Source: Opitutales bacterium (GTDB lineage: Bacteria; Verrucomicrobiota; Verrucomicrobiia; Opitutales; Seribacteraceae). Taken from it: a DNA stretch of 64,000 bases. The notes beneath the pieces are model-generated. The model was given only the letters and a program-made list of their open reading frames with translations, had not been told where the DNA came from and ran no database searches. Shown here piece after piece: positions 44,789 to 53,795 of this stretch; within the stretch, counting starts at the first letter, position 1, and each line of letters begins with the position of its first letter. The translations under genes and the position numbers were made by a program. The DNA lies in NCBI GenBank assembly GCA_028045305.1, contig JAOFTV010000001.1:1-64000 (forward strand). Direction: 5' to 3'.

Positions 44789-46167
44789 TGGGTATTAGAA
44801 ATTTTAACCCGGTCACCAGATTTTAGGGAGGGTGGTGGGTTGAGAATGATGAGGTCCCCAGCATTTAAACCGGAAATAACAGATATATATTCATTGATAA
44901 TTTCCTTACCAAAACGAACTTTCCGTAATTCTGCACTTCTGCCATCTGCCCCAATTATCCAAAGTTCTTCTATTGATTGATTATTTTCAGGCTTCAGTGC
45001 GAGGGGTACAAAAACGCCGAGACTATTTGCAATTTTTTTACTTTTTGAGTTAACGGCGTTTGATAAAAATTTAGCTCGGCAGAGCATTTCCGGCCTAAGT
45101 CTGTCATCTGGATTTAGGATCCGAACTTTTACCTGTAGCGTATTTCTTTGTAAGTCTGCTTCACCAGAGATTTGAGATAATATCCCCTCAAGTTTTAGCT
45201 CTGGTAAAATAGAACAAAAGACTTCAACCCTTTGATTTAATGAAAGTTTGGAGGCGTCCGCAAGCGGGACATCAATTCGTGCTTGTAGTTTGTCTGCCTC
45301 AAAAATAATCAAAGCGGTGGATGAATCAGGGGCATCCATCTGTCTCATCAATCTTTTCCCAGGACTTGCTAAAAGTCTTAAAACAATTCCGTCAGTGGGA
45401 GAATGAATTAGGGTACGATTTAAGTCTAGCAGCGCTTTTTCCCAAAGAACCTTCTTGGATTCAGTTATGCTTCTTAATGAATTTAACTGGTTGGACAAGA
45501 GCGCGATTAGACCTTTAGATTCCTCCACATTGGCAACTGCCCCCCGAGTCGAAAACTTGAGGCTATCCGCTTTCTTTCTAGCTTGAAATAGATCGACTTC
45601 CGGCACAGTTCCGACTGGTAAAGAACTGAGGCGGTTAGAGTAATCAATTTGTTCGTCCCTATTGGACTTACTTTGGTTAAGTCTATTATTAGCCTTTTCT
45701 AGGGTAAATATATTTAATTCAATTTCGCTGGAAAGTTCTACTTCTCTGGCCCTGGCTTCATCTAGCTGTGCCTGAGCAAACTTAAGGGCTAAGCGAGCAT
45801 CATCGTCAATCAGTGAGGCCAACTTTTGGCCTTTCTTGACAGTATCACCTTCAAGAACAAACACTTCATTGACGATCCCGTCATATAAAGAGGGCACTCT
45901 TATTGGATAAGGATCAGGCTCAATCCACCCGCTGGCTTGGAAAAGAACTTTTCTTTTATCGTTGTCCCTGTCTACAGAAATACCATGCCTTTGAGTCAGG
46001 GGGTGAAGAACTGCTTTGCTGACTTTCACAGTTTGTTCATCTAAAAAGCCACAACCAGCTACAATAAGTGGAAGCAGAAAAATTAGAAATAAACTGTAAG
46101 TTGGAAAAGGCTGCTTGAGAGTGCGAATATGTAAGCTTTCAGCTAAATTATTAAATCGGAGTTTCAT
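44785..46167 (-). CDS. Periplasmic adaptor (membrane-fusion) lipoprotein, HlyD family
   Basis: Bridges the ABC transporter to the outer-membrane channel, 460 aa. The signal region ends in a lipobox IVAGC (Cys near residue 39). A biotinyl-lipoyl-like domain surrounds VFVLEGDTVKKGQKLASL. A long alpha-helical hairpin runs to about residue 245, and beta-barrel and membrane-proximal domains follow (RIDVPLADASKLSLNQRVEV). It is the upstream gene of the coupled efflux set. Confidence 0.92.
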   Translation of the reverse strand: MKLRFNNLAESLHIRTLKQPFPTYSLFLIFLLPLIVAGCGFLDEQTVKVSKAVLHPLTQRHGISVDRDNDKRKVLFQASGWIEPDPYPIRVPSLYDGIVNEVFVLEGDTVKKGQKLASLIDDDARLALKFAQAQLDEARAREVELSSEIELNIFTLEKANNRLNQSKSNRDEQIDYSNRLSSLPVGTVPEVDLFQARKKADSLKFSTRGAVANVEESKGLIALLSNQLNSLRSITESKKVLWEKALLDLNRTLIHSPTDGIVLRLLASPGKRLMRQMDAPDSSTALIIFEADKLQARIDVPLADASKLSLNQRVEVFCSILPELKLEGILSQISGEADLQRNTLQVKVRILNPDDRLRPEMLCRAKFLSNAVNSKSKKIANSLGVFVPLALKPENNQSIEELWIIGADGRSAELRKVRFGKEIINEYISVISGLNAGDLIILNPPPSLKSGDRVKISNTQ

Positions 46168-46232
46168 TGATTGATTAGTTGAGTTTATGGAGAGTTATCC
46201 AGGCAACGGATTCACTCATTAAAAAACTCAAA

Positions 46233-46568
46233 TCAAACCTGAATCACTTGAAATAAAATAATGGACTTTCGAGAGCTTCGATAAAAAGATTGACTGTACT
46301 TAAAAGGACAGGAAATAGGCTTTTCGGAATTAGCAAAGCAATTTTGTTTTTGGTAAAAACAGGGAGCAATTATTTGAAAATCAACTTCGTTTGAGGAAGG
46401 TGAATAATAATCAATGTCATCAAGGCAAATGTGTCCATCGTAATGGGAGGGACTCGACTCATCGCAATTTCCGCAAAATGTGAAGGAACTATTTTCACAG
46501 TCCAAACAAATGCACTTAAAGTAAGGAAATGCTAATAAGATCGCGATCCATGCAATTGCCATCTTCAT
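46233..46568 (-). CDS. Small Cys-rich secreted protein, hypothetical
   Basis: 111 aa. The first ~17 residues form a signal peptide (MAIAWIAILLAFPYF). The following ~70 residues hold nine cysteines including CICLDC and CGNC, plus many Ser/Tyr/Asp. The pattern suggests a disulfide-bonded secreted or periplasmic protein, or a metal-binding one. It is 65 nt upstream of the efflux operon on the same strand and could be its first gene. No family recognised. Confidence 0.45.
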   Translation of the reverse strand: MKMAIAWIAILLAFPYFKCICLDCENSSFTFCGNCDESSPSHYDGHICLDDIDYYSPSSNEVDFQIIAPCFYQKQNCFANSEKPISCPFKYSQSFYRSSRKSIILFQVIQV

Positions 46569-46745
46569 GTAGCTCTACTTATTTTAATTTTGGAATTAGT
46601 CAAGAACTCATGCCCGTTCCTGAATACCTCCTTAAGAACTTTGATTAATAGATAAGGGGGTATCGGTTCTTCATACAACAAGCTTGCCACCCCGTTGATT
46701 TTCGTTCATTTTTGATCTTTTGTTTAAATCCCCGACCATTCAATT

Positions 46746-47414
46746 ATGTCGAACATAACCGAAACTATTCTTAAGGTTGATACTCGTGAAAATCACGGCA
46801 CCAGCCTTTCCAATAAATTAAGATCACAAGGCAAGATTCCTGCTGTATTTTACGGCAAAGATACTCTCAGGCACTACTCCGTCGATGATAGCAGTTTTCG
46901 TGCACTCATGAGGTCTACCGGAGGAGCCCTTTCGCTCATAGAATTAGAGGAAAATTCAGGAAATAAAGAGCTCGCTCTTCTCAAGGATATGCAGATTGAC
47001 TCGGTAAAAGACAATATTTTACACCTCGATTTTGTTCAGGTCACCCGGGGGCAAACCCTTGAAACAAAGATTCCACTTGAGTTGATTGGAGAGTCGATCG
47101 GAGTTAAGACAATGGGCGGAATTTTGGAATTTCATCAAAGTGAAATTCTAGTTCGTTGTCGACCGAGCCAACTCCCCAAGGGCCTTCAATTGGATATCAG
47201 CGAACTTGATTTAGGCGGCAGTTTACAGATTAAAGACCTTCCGACCATCGAGGGTGTGGAGTATGTTGCGGACCCTGAAGCTAATGTAGTGACTTGTGTT
47301 AGCAGTGCTAGCGGTCGAGCTGGAGCGGATGATGAAACTGATGAAGAAACCATACCAGATGGTGATGATGCAGAATCATCTGAAGCAGATCCTAGCCCTG
47401 AAGATTCCGAATAA
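46746..47414 (+). CDS. rplY: 50S ribosomal protein L25 (TL5/CTC type)
   Basis: 5S rRNA-binding protein in the long two-domain form, 222 aa. The N-terminal domain shows GTSLSNKLRSQGKIPAVFYG and ILHLDFVQVTRGQ, and the C-terminal TL5 domain includes VRCRPSQLPKGLQLDISEL. The protein ends in a ~25-residue acidic tail (DDETDEETIPDGDDAESSE). It heads the cluster rplY-pth-rpsF-ssb-rplI-dnaB. Confidence 0.96.
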   Translation: MSNITETILKVDTRENHGTSLSNKLRSQGKIPAVFYGKDTLRHYSVDDSSFRALMRSTGGALSLIELEENSGNKELALLKDMQIDSVKDNILHLDFVQVTRGQTLETKIPLELIGESIGVKTMGGILEFHQSEILVRCRPSQLPKGLQLDISELDLGGSLQIKDLPTIEGVEYVADPEANVVTCVSSASGRAGADDETDEETIPDGDDAESSEADPSPEDSE

Positions 47415-47429
47415 CCATGATCCTGCAAT

Positions 47430-48020
47430 TTGGTGAATTTAATAATTCTAGGTCTCGGTAATCCTGGTACTAGTTACGAATACTCGCGGCACAACGTTGG
47501 ACATTTGTTTGTTAATCGCTTGGCTGAATTCCATAAATCTTCCTTTCATGCCAATCAATTCTTCGAAGTTTGTAGTTTCCCCTTTGAGGACGGAAAGTTA
47601 ACATTACTCAAGTCAGTTAATTACATGAATAAAAACGGATTTGGACTCAAAGGCTTCCTTGGCAATATCAAAGGCACTAAACACGAACTTGTTATTGTGC
47701 ATGATGAATTGGATTTACCTCTTGGAAGGGCCAAGTTTTCTCTTGGTAAGTCTGCAGCTGGACACAACGGAGTGTCAAGCGTGCTTGAACAACTAGACTT
47801 TTCTCCTCCCCGCCTTCGTGTGGGCATTGAGGCGACTAGACCTCGCAACCTACCCCCTTCCGAATTTGTTCTTTCTCGATTCACCTGCGATGAGCAAATA
47901 ACTTTAGGTTCCATGTTTCCGACCCTATTCCATTCATTAAAACTTATCGTCAACCAAGGCCTTTCATTTGCAATGAATTACACTAATTCTTACCCTTCAA
48001 ATAAACCTGCCACAATATGA
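47430..48020 (+). CDS. pth: Peptidyl-tRNA hydrolase
   Basis: Frees tRNA from prematurely released peptidyl-tRNAs, 196 aa. The start is TTG at 47430 or GTG at 47433 (both followed by NLIILGLGNPG); no ATG is in frame. Catalytic His is in YEYSRHNVGH. NYMNKNG, VHDELDLPLG and the AAGHNGVSSV loop are conserved. It overlaps rpsF by 4 nt. Confidence 0.96.
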   Translation: MVNLIILGLGNPGTSYEYSRHNVGHLFVNRLAEFHKSSFHANQFFEVCSFPFEDGKLTLLKSVNYMNKNGFGLKGFLGNIKGTKHELVIVHDELDLPLGRAKFSLGKSAAGHNGVSSVLEQLDFSPPRLRVGIEATRPRNLPPSEFVLSRFTCDEQITLGSMFPTLFHSLKLIVNQGLSFAMNYTNSYPSNKPATI

Positions 48021-48310
48021 CATCCAGAAACTACTCAGCCACCATCGTAATTGACCCAAGTGGAAGCGAAGGCACTTCGAGCGAAATGATACCAAAGTTA
48101 AGTGAAGTAATTGCTCAATCCGACGGTGAAGTAACTAAAGTACAAGAGCTTGGTCAGCATGATTTCGCCTACCCTTCCAAAAAGAAGATTTCTCGCGGAA
48201 CATACCTTCAATTTGAGATTGCAGGCACTCCAGAAACCCCGGAAAAAATCAAAGAAAAACTTCGGCTAGAAAAAAAGGTTGATCGTATCTTGATCGAGTG
48301 CAGTAGTTAA
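48017..48310 (+). CDS. rpsF: 30S ribosomal protein S6
   Basis: Small-subunit platform protein that pairs with S18, 97 aa. The ferredoxin-like pattern YSATIVIDPSG, GQHDFAYPSKKKISRGTY and the ending LEKKVDRILIE fit S6. It is followed by ssb, as in many bacteria. rpsR, usually between ssb and rplI, is absent here. Confidence 0.95.
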   Translation: MTSRNYSATIVIDPSGSEGTSSEMIPKLSEVIAQSDGEVTKVQELGQHDFAYPSKKKISRGTYLQFEIAGTPETPEKIKEKLRLEKKVDRILIECSS

Positions 48311-48325
48311 TAAACTCCTTATTCA

Positions 48326-48796
48326 ATGGCTTCACTTAACAAAGTTCTTCTTATTGGAAACCTTACACGAGATCCTGAAGTCAGGATGATGTCCTCTGGT
48401 AGACCTGTTTGTAATTTCGGAATAGCATTGAACCGAAGTTACAAGGATTCTGAAGGCAATAAGCGTGAAGAGGTAACCTTTGTCGATGTTGAGTGCTTTG
48501 GTCCCAGAGCAGAAGCTGTCGGCCGATTTTTTTCCAAGGGTCGACCAATTTTTATTGAAGGTCGCCTCAAGTTGGATCAGTGGGAATCAAAAGAAGGAGA
48601 AAAACGAAGTGCTATCCGAGTGGTTCTGGACAATTTTGAGTTTGTTGATTCTGGCAAATCCGATGGCTCCTCATCCCCTAATGATTCTATATCTCAACCC
48701 ACTCGAGCACCTGATGCACTCGAGTCATCTGTTTCTCCGCCTAAAGAGGACTCCCCTCCCACTGATCCCGATTTAGACGAAGATGTCCCTTTTTAA
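48326..48796 (+). CDS. ssb: Single-stranded DNA-binding protein
   Basis: Protects ssDNA and recruits repair and replication proteins, 156 aa. The OB fold (residues 1-108) has LNKVLLIGNLTRDPEVR and GRLKLDQWESKEGEKRSA. A Ser/Pro-rich linker leads to the acidic tip DLDEDVPF, which binds partner proteins. It lies between rpsF and rplI. Confidence 0.97.
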   Translation: MASLNKVLLIGNLTRDPEVRMMSSGRPVCNFGIALNRSYKDSEGNKREEVTFVDVECFGPRAEAVGRFFSKGRPIFIEGRLKLDQWESKEGEKRSAIRVVLDNFEFVDSGKSDGSSSPNDSISQPTRAPDALESSVSPPKEDSPPTDPDLDEDVPF

Positions 48797-48817
48797 CCCC
48801 CCCTTACCTTACAAATT

Positions 48818-49288
48818 ATGGCTCATACTGAAATCTTACTCCTAGAAAAAATCGATAACCTTGGATTGGAGGGCGATGTCGTTAAAGTACGATCTGGATT
48901 TGCACGCAACTTTCTTCTTCCTAGAAAAAAAGCAGTTCCTTTAAATTTATCTAACAAGAAACGATTGGATTCTCTTATGATGGCAAGAGCTGCACGTGAA
49001 TCTGATGAACTACGAAATGCTCAAGAGGTTGCAGGGAAGATTGAAGGTATCTCTTTGGCAATCGCTGTAAAAACTGGCTCTGGAGGTAAGCTTTTTGGAT
49101 CAGTTACTTCTCAGCAAATTATTGACAAACTAAATGACCAAGGCTTTGTCGTAGACAAGCGTCATTTCAATAACTTCAGCGCAATAAAAAAACTTGGCCA
49201 AACTAAGGTACAACTGCAGTTACATTCAGAGGTAGGAGTAGACTTGTCCGTTGAAGTGGTTTCTGAAAACCCTATCGAAACAGAGTAG
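48818..49288 (+). CDS. rplI: 50S ribosomal protein L9
   Basis: 50S protein with two globular domains joined by a long helix, 156 aa. ILLLEKIDNLGLEGDVVKVRSGFARNFL and LLPRKKA, cited here in parts (GDVVKVRSGFARNFLLP), mark the N-domain, and GSVTSQQIIDKL the C-domain. It directly follows ssb and is 40 nt before dnaB. Confidence 0.96.
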   Translation: MAHTEILLLEKIDNLGLEGDVVKVRSGFARNFLLPRKKAVPLNLSNKKRLDSLMMARAARESDELRNAQEVAGKIEGISLAIAVKTGSGGKLFGSVTSQQIIDKLNDQGFVVDKRHFNNFSAIKKLGQTKVQLQLHSEVGVDLSVEVVSENPIETE

Positions 49289-49328
49289 CTGACATTTCTC
49301 TTTCTTTTTGTAAAAGGAGTAGATAGTC

Positions 49329-50792
49329 GTGCCCTCCCTTTCAACTAAACTTCCAAGTTCAGATTTAGGTAGTCCAGAGCAGCCCCAAGTCGCAGCTTCT
49401 AATAAGATACAAGGAAAGCCATTACCAAGTAATCAAGATGCTGAGCAGGGTTTACTGGCTGCATGTATTGTTGATTCATCTGGAGAGGTTATTTCAGCTT
49501 GTATCGAAAAATCGTTAAGACCGGAAGACTTCTATTTCCTTAAGCATCAATTGCTATATGGAGCGATCCTTTCGTTACACAATAATACCATCGAGATTGA
49601 TGAAATCGTTCTGATCGAAAAGTTGAGGGCAGATGGTCAACTTGATCAAGTTGGAGGAAAAGATGGAGTGACCTCACTTTCGTCAAGAATTGATACTTCA
49701 GCTCACGCTTCTTTTTGGCTAGATATAGTAAAACAAAAAGCTTTGCTGCGAAAATGTATTTATATCGGATACGACATCATTGATGGAGCAAACCAACAAC
49801 CATCTGAAGTTGAAGAATTTTTGGCTAATTTGGAGCAAAGGGTTTGTTCATTGGGGGACGATCAAAATATTAGAGCATCCATTCCTTTCAGCGAGCCAAT
49901 CAAGCAGGCGATGGAGCAAATTCAACGCATGCTTTCAAGGGAAGAAGTGGACGGAGTGTTATCTGGTTATTCGGATTTAGATGCTCTAACGAATGGCTTC
50001 AAGCCAGGAGAGATGATCGTTTTAGCAGCACGACCTTCTGTTGGGAAAACAAGTCTGGCGATGAATATAGTTGAAAATATCGCATTTTCTTTATCCAAAA
50101 ATTCTAGTCCCAAACAGTCTTTGGTATTTAGCTTAGAAATGAGTTCGACCTCGCTAGCCATGAGGTTAATTTGCGGAAGGGCGAGGGTTAACATGAATGA
50201 TTTAAGAAAGGGTTTTGTACCCAAGTCAAAAGCGGAAAGCTTACACAAAACGAGCCGAGAATTTCAGGAAGCCTCTTTGTGGGTTGATGATACCAGTGGC
50301 TTGACCATAAATCAGATTCGGGCGAAAGCCAGAAGGCTACAAATGAGAAAAAAGCTCGATTTGGTAGTTGTAGACTATCTTCAATTAATTGCAACTGACG
50401 GGCGTTTGCATTCTCGTGAGAATCAAATATCTGAGATTTCCCGCGGACTTAAAGCTATGGCCAAGGAATTGGATGTCCCCGTTTTGGTTCTTAGTCAATT
50501 AAATCGAGACTCGGAAAAAGAAAAGAGGGAGCCCCGATTGTCAGACTTGAGAGAATCAGGGGCAATCGAGCAAGATGCAGATGTAGTTATGCTACTGGGT
50601 AAGCATCGTAAGGGTGAGGATGTCCGCGAGATGGATGCTGGAGGAGAGGAAGCAAGCCAAGAAGAGGATTTTGAACCAATTGTGTTAATTTTGGCTAAAC
50701 AACGCAACGGACCTACAGGAAAAATCAATCTTGCATTTCGTAGAAAATTTACTCGTTTCGAAAGTATGCAATCTGAGCACAGACTAAACTAA
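49329..50792 (+). CDS. dnaB: Replicative DNA helicase
   Basis: Hexameric fork helicase, 487 aa. It starts at a GTG preceded by AGGAG with about 10-nt spacing, a rare clear Shine-Dalgarno in this window. The N-terminal domain (from PSNQDAEQGLLAA) and the RecA-like domain with Walker A ARPSVGKTSLA, the block VVVDYLQLI and LSQLNRDSEKE are complete. No intein is present. Confidence 0.97.
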   Translation: MPSLSTKLPSSDLGSPEQPQVAASNKIQGKPLPSNQDAEQGLLAACIVDSSGEVISACIEKSLRPEDFYFLKHQLLYGAILSLHNNTIEIDEIVLIEKLRADGQLDQVGGKDGVTSLSSRIDTSAHASFWLDIVKQKALLRKCIYIGYDIIDGANQQPSEVEEFLANLEQRVCSLGDDQNIRASIPFSEPIKQAMEQIQRMLSREEVDGVLSGYSDLDALTNGFKPGEMIVLAARPSVGKTSLAMNIVENIAFSLSKNSSPKQSLVFSLEMSSTSLAMRLICGRARVNMNDLRKGFVPKSKAESLHKTSREFQEASLWVDDTSGLTINQIRAKARRLQMRKKLDLVVVDYLQLIATDGRLHSRENQISEISRGLKAMAKELDVPVLVLSQLNRDSEKEKREPRLSDLRESGAIEQDADVVMLLGKHRKGEDVREMDAGGEEASQEEDFEPIVLILAKQRNGPTGKINLAFRRKFTRFESMQSEHRLN

Positions 50793-50800
50793 AGAACCTG

Positions 50801-53182
50801 ATGAAAATCATTTCGGTCTTTTCTCTAACTTTCCTGATTTTTTCTGCAGTTTGTGCATTTGCATATTCCGATGACAAATTAATTGGATCTATCGAAATAC
50901 TGATGGAAGGTCCGAAAACAGTTAGTGAATCTTTTGTCAGGCAAAATTTGCAAGTCGAGAAAGGTTCACCTTTCCTCTCGTCCTTGGTTGATAAATCCAT
51001 TCGTAATTTGATGGAATCTGGAACTGTAAAAGATGTAAAAGTTTACTTGGATCCGGCTATAAAAGATGATGATTCCGTGGGACTTGTTTTTAAGGTATTC
51101 ACCAAATCTCGCATTAGAGAAATTAAATTTCAGGGTAACTCTAAGCTTTCTGATAATAAACTCTCGAAAACTATTGCTTCGAAGAGGGGGCAAATGCTCG
51201 ATCATTCGAAACTTAACTCTGACCTTCGTACTTTGGAAGATTTATATTTGGAAAAAGGTTACTGGAATGTACGCGTTCGAAGTGAAATCATTGATTCAGG
51301 AAATAAGAAAGGAATAACTTTACTTTTCGAGATTTTAGAAAATGAAAAAAGAACAATTTCTAAAATAAATTTTGTTGGGAATAAAAACTTAACAAACAAT
51401 CACCTGCTTGAGGAAATGGAGACAGCACCTTGGCGTTTTTGGCGTTTTTGGTCCGTGAGGTCAAAATACCGACCTCGCGTGTTGGAAGACGATTTGGAAA
51501 AGCTTATGGCTCTTTATAGAAACGAGGGTTTTCTTGGAATCAGCATTGAGCAAGGTGATGTTCGAGTGATCTCTGTAGACTCTAAAAAATTACAGCTTCA
51601 AATTGAAGTAAAAGAAGGAAATCGTTCTTACTTTGGAAAATCAACGATCTTAGGAAATGCGGTTCTTTCCGTAGATGAAATCGAGGAAAATGCATTAATT
51701 TTACAAGGCAATTTTTATTCCCCGGACTTATTGTCTAAGGAAAGAAACCGCATCAAAAGAATTTACGGTGAGAAAGGATACCTTGACGCTTTTGTTAAGG
51801 TAATTCGAAAGCCTAATTTAGAGTCCAACCAAATCGACTTAACCTTTGATATAAGCGAAAACAACAAGTTTTCGGTCAACACTATCAATGTCAGAGGTAA
51901 CGAAAAAACCAAGACTGTTGTTCTTTTAAGAGAATTAGCATTAGCTCCTGGTGAAACATTTGATCTTACACGGATGGCAATCGATGAGGGGCGGTTAGTA
52001 AATACGAAATTATTTGATAAAGTAAGCGTCTCTGATGAACCCATTGAGTCCATGGATCCAGAGCTTAGAAGTTCACGCCGCAATATGGTGGTTGATGTGG
52101 AGGAAGGAAGAACGGGACACCTTGGCTTTGGGGTTGGTTTCAGTACGCTTGAGAAAGCCATGATGTTTGCAGAGATTCGACAAGGGAATTTTGATATAAT
52201 GCGATGGCGTTCTCCTCACCGATTACAAGGAGATGGGCAAAAGTTCCGCCTGCGTCTTAAACTAGGTTCAAGAAGCAAAGAGGCTCGTTTGGCACTTGAG
52301 GAACCGTGGTTTTTAAATCGTCGATTAGCAGCTGGTTTTGAAATCTTTCGCGAGAAGTCTGATTTTCAAAGTTCTTATTACGATGAATTGAGAGCAGGAT
52401 TCGAAGTCTATTTTCGTAAAAGACTGTTTGAATTAGTCGAGGGAAGACTCTTTTACAGTTACGAAGATGTTTTGATTGACGACATCGATCAACAATCAAG
52501 AACCGTATTTATCCGTGCTGATCCTAAGTACAACAAAACCTCAAATGAAATTGAGCGCATAATATCCAAGGTTGGCTTGACCTTAAGTAGGGATACTCGA
52601 GACTCTTTGCTCTTTCCTACAAAAGGAAGCATAGTTAGCTTGCGTAAAGAGTTTGCAGGCGGAATTTTTGGGGGCGATGCCGATTATGGGCGATTTGAAA
52701 TTCAAGGGGCTCGATTTTTCCAAACTTATGATGCAATGGAGCAAGTTTTAAGTGTTTCTGGAAAAGTCGGCACGTTAGGTAAGTTCGAAAACGGTAAAGA
52801 TGCTGATGTTCCTTTTTTTGACAAATTTTTCTCAGGAGGACCGTATAACTTAAGAGGATGGGACTATCGAGAAGCAGGCCCCAATGATGAGGGTGAACCA
52901 ATTGGCGGGAATTCATTTTCTTATGCAACCCTAGAATACACCTTTAAAGTTGCTGACCCTCTACGTTTTGCAATTTTTTACGATGGAGGCTTCTTGAGAC
53001 GAAAAGACTTTAAATTTAATCCAGGCAAACGTGATGAAGGATGGCATGACAATTGGGGTTTTGGTATCCGAATAATGGTAATGGGAATGCCTTTGCGACT
53101 AGACCTAGGCTTTCCCATATCTGATCCTAGCGATAGCGGAGCTTCTACACAGTTTCACTTTTCTGGCGGTACTAGGTTTTAA
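50801..53182 (+). CDS. bamA: Outer-membrane protein assembly factor BamA
   Basis: Core of the Bam complex that inserts beta-barrel proteins, 793 aa. A signal peptide (VFSLTFLIFSAVCAFAYS) is followed by about five POTRA domains (e.g. ISKINFVGNKNLTN, FSVNTINVRGNEKTK). The Omp85 barrel carries the lid-lock motif in GGPYNLRGWDYRE and ends in FHFSGGTRF. It heads the bamA-ompH-lpxD envelope cluster. Confidence 0.97.
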   Translation: MKIISVFSLTFLIFSAVCAFAYSDDKLIGSIEILMEGPKTVSESFVRQNLQVEKGSPFLSSLVDKSIRNLMESGTVKDVKVYLDPAIKDDDSVGLVFKVFTKSRIREIKFQGNSKLSDNKLSKTIASKRGQMLDHSKLNSDLRTLEDLYLEKGYWNVRVRSEIIDSGNKKGITLLFEILENEKRTISKINFVGNKNLTNNHLLEEMETAPWRFWRFWSVRSKYRPRVLEDDLEKLMALYRNEGFLGISIEQGDVRVISVDSKKLQLQIEVKEGNRSYFGKSTILGNAVLSVDEIEENALILQGNFYSPDLLSKERNRIKRIYGEKGYLDAFVKVIRKPNLESNQIDLTFDISENNKFSVNTINVRGNEKTKTVVLLRELALAPGETFDLTRMAIDEGRLVNTKLFDKVSVSDEPIESMDPELRSSRRNMVVDVEEGRTGHLGFGVGFSTLEKAMMFAEIRQGNFDIMRWRSPHRLQGDGQKFRLRLKLGSRSKEARLALEEPWFLNRRLAAGFEIFREKSDFQSSYYDELRAGFEVYFRKRLFELVEGRLFYSYEDVLIDDIDQQSRTVFIRADPKYNKTSNEIERIISKVGLTLSRDTRDSLLFPTKGSIVSLRKEFAGGIFGGDADYGRFEIQGARFFQTYDAMEQVLSVSGKVGTLGKFENGKDADVPFFDKFFSGGPYNLRGWDYREAGPNDEGEPIGGNSFSYATLEYTFKVADPLRFAIFYDGGFLRRKDFKFNPGKRDEGWHDNWGFGIRIMVMGMPLRLDLGFPISDPSDSGASTQFHFSGGTRF

Positions 53183-53227
53183 AGTATTGTTGCCAACGCT
53201 CATCCACTTTTTAACAATATATTAAAT

Positions 53228-53767
53228 ATGAAAACCTCCTTTAATCTCTTTCTCTTCTCCTTTGTTATTTTAACGGTTTCTGCTTATGCCCAAAAAATTG
53301 GCGTAGTCGATGTACAAAAAGTTTTTGACGGGTATCACAAGGTTAAGGATGCAAGGGAAAGACTAGATAAGTCTAAAAAAGTAGCGATGGAAGAACTCGA
53401 AATATTCAGAGACGAACTTGAAAAAATTGTCGAGGAGTTGAGAGAGATGGAAGAAAAACTCAAAAATCCGAACATTGATACCTCCTCAATAAAGTCTAAG
53501 TATCAAGATAAAGTGAAAGTGGCCAAAGAGAAGCAAGATGACATGGTAGCTTACGACAAGCGTGCAAAAGCAACAATTGCCCAGCGCCAAAGAAACCTTT
53601 TAGTCGAGCATTTGGAGGATATACGAGAAGCAATTAAAAAGGTATCGACAGCAAAGGGCTTAGATTTGGTGCTCAATTCTTCGGAAACCCAGTTGGGAGT
53701 GTTCTATTCGTCTAGCAAAACGGATTATACTGAAGAGGTTGTCGTAACTTTAAACGCAGAAAAGTAA
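53228..53767 (+). CDS. OmpH/Skp family periplasmic chaperone
   Basis: Holds unfolded outer-membrane proteins on the way to BamA, 179 aa. A signal peptide ends near SAYA (residue ~21), followed by KIGVVDVQKVFDGYHKVKDA and a long charged coiled coil (DELEKIVEELREMEEKL). The ending LDLVLNSSE... is the usual Skp beta motif. Its position between bamA and lpxD is the canonical one. Confidence 0.93.
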   Translation: MKTSFNLFLFSFVILTVSAYAQKIGVVDVQKVFDGYHKVKDARERLDKSKKVAMEELEIFRDELEKIVEELREMEEKLKNPNIDTSSIKSKYQDKVKVAKEKQDDMVAYDKRAKATIAQRQRNLLVEHLEDIREAIKKVSTAKGLDLVLNSSETQLGVFYSSSKTDYTEEVVVTLNAEK

Positions 53768-53795
53768 ATATTTTTATTTGAGCTAAGCAATTTCA

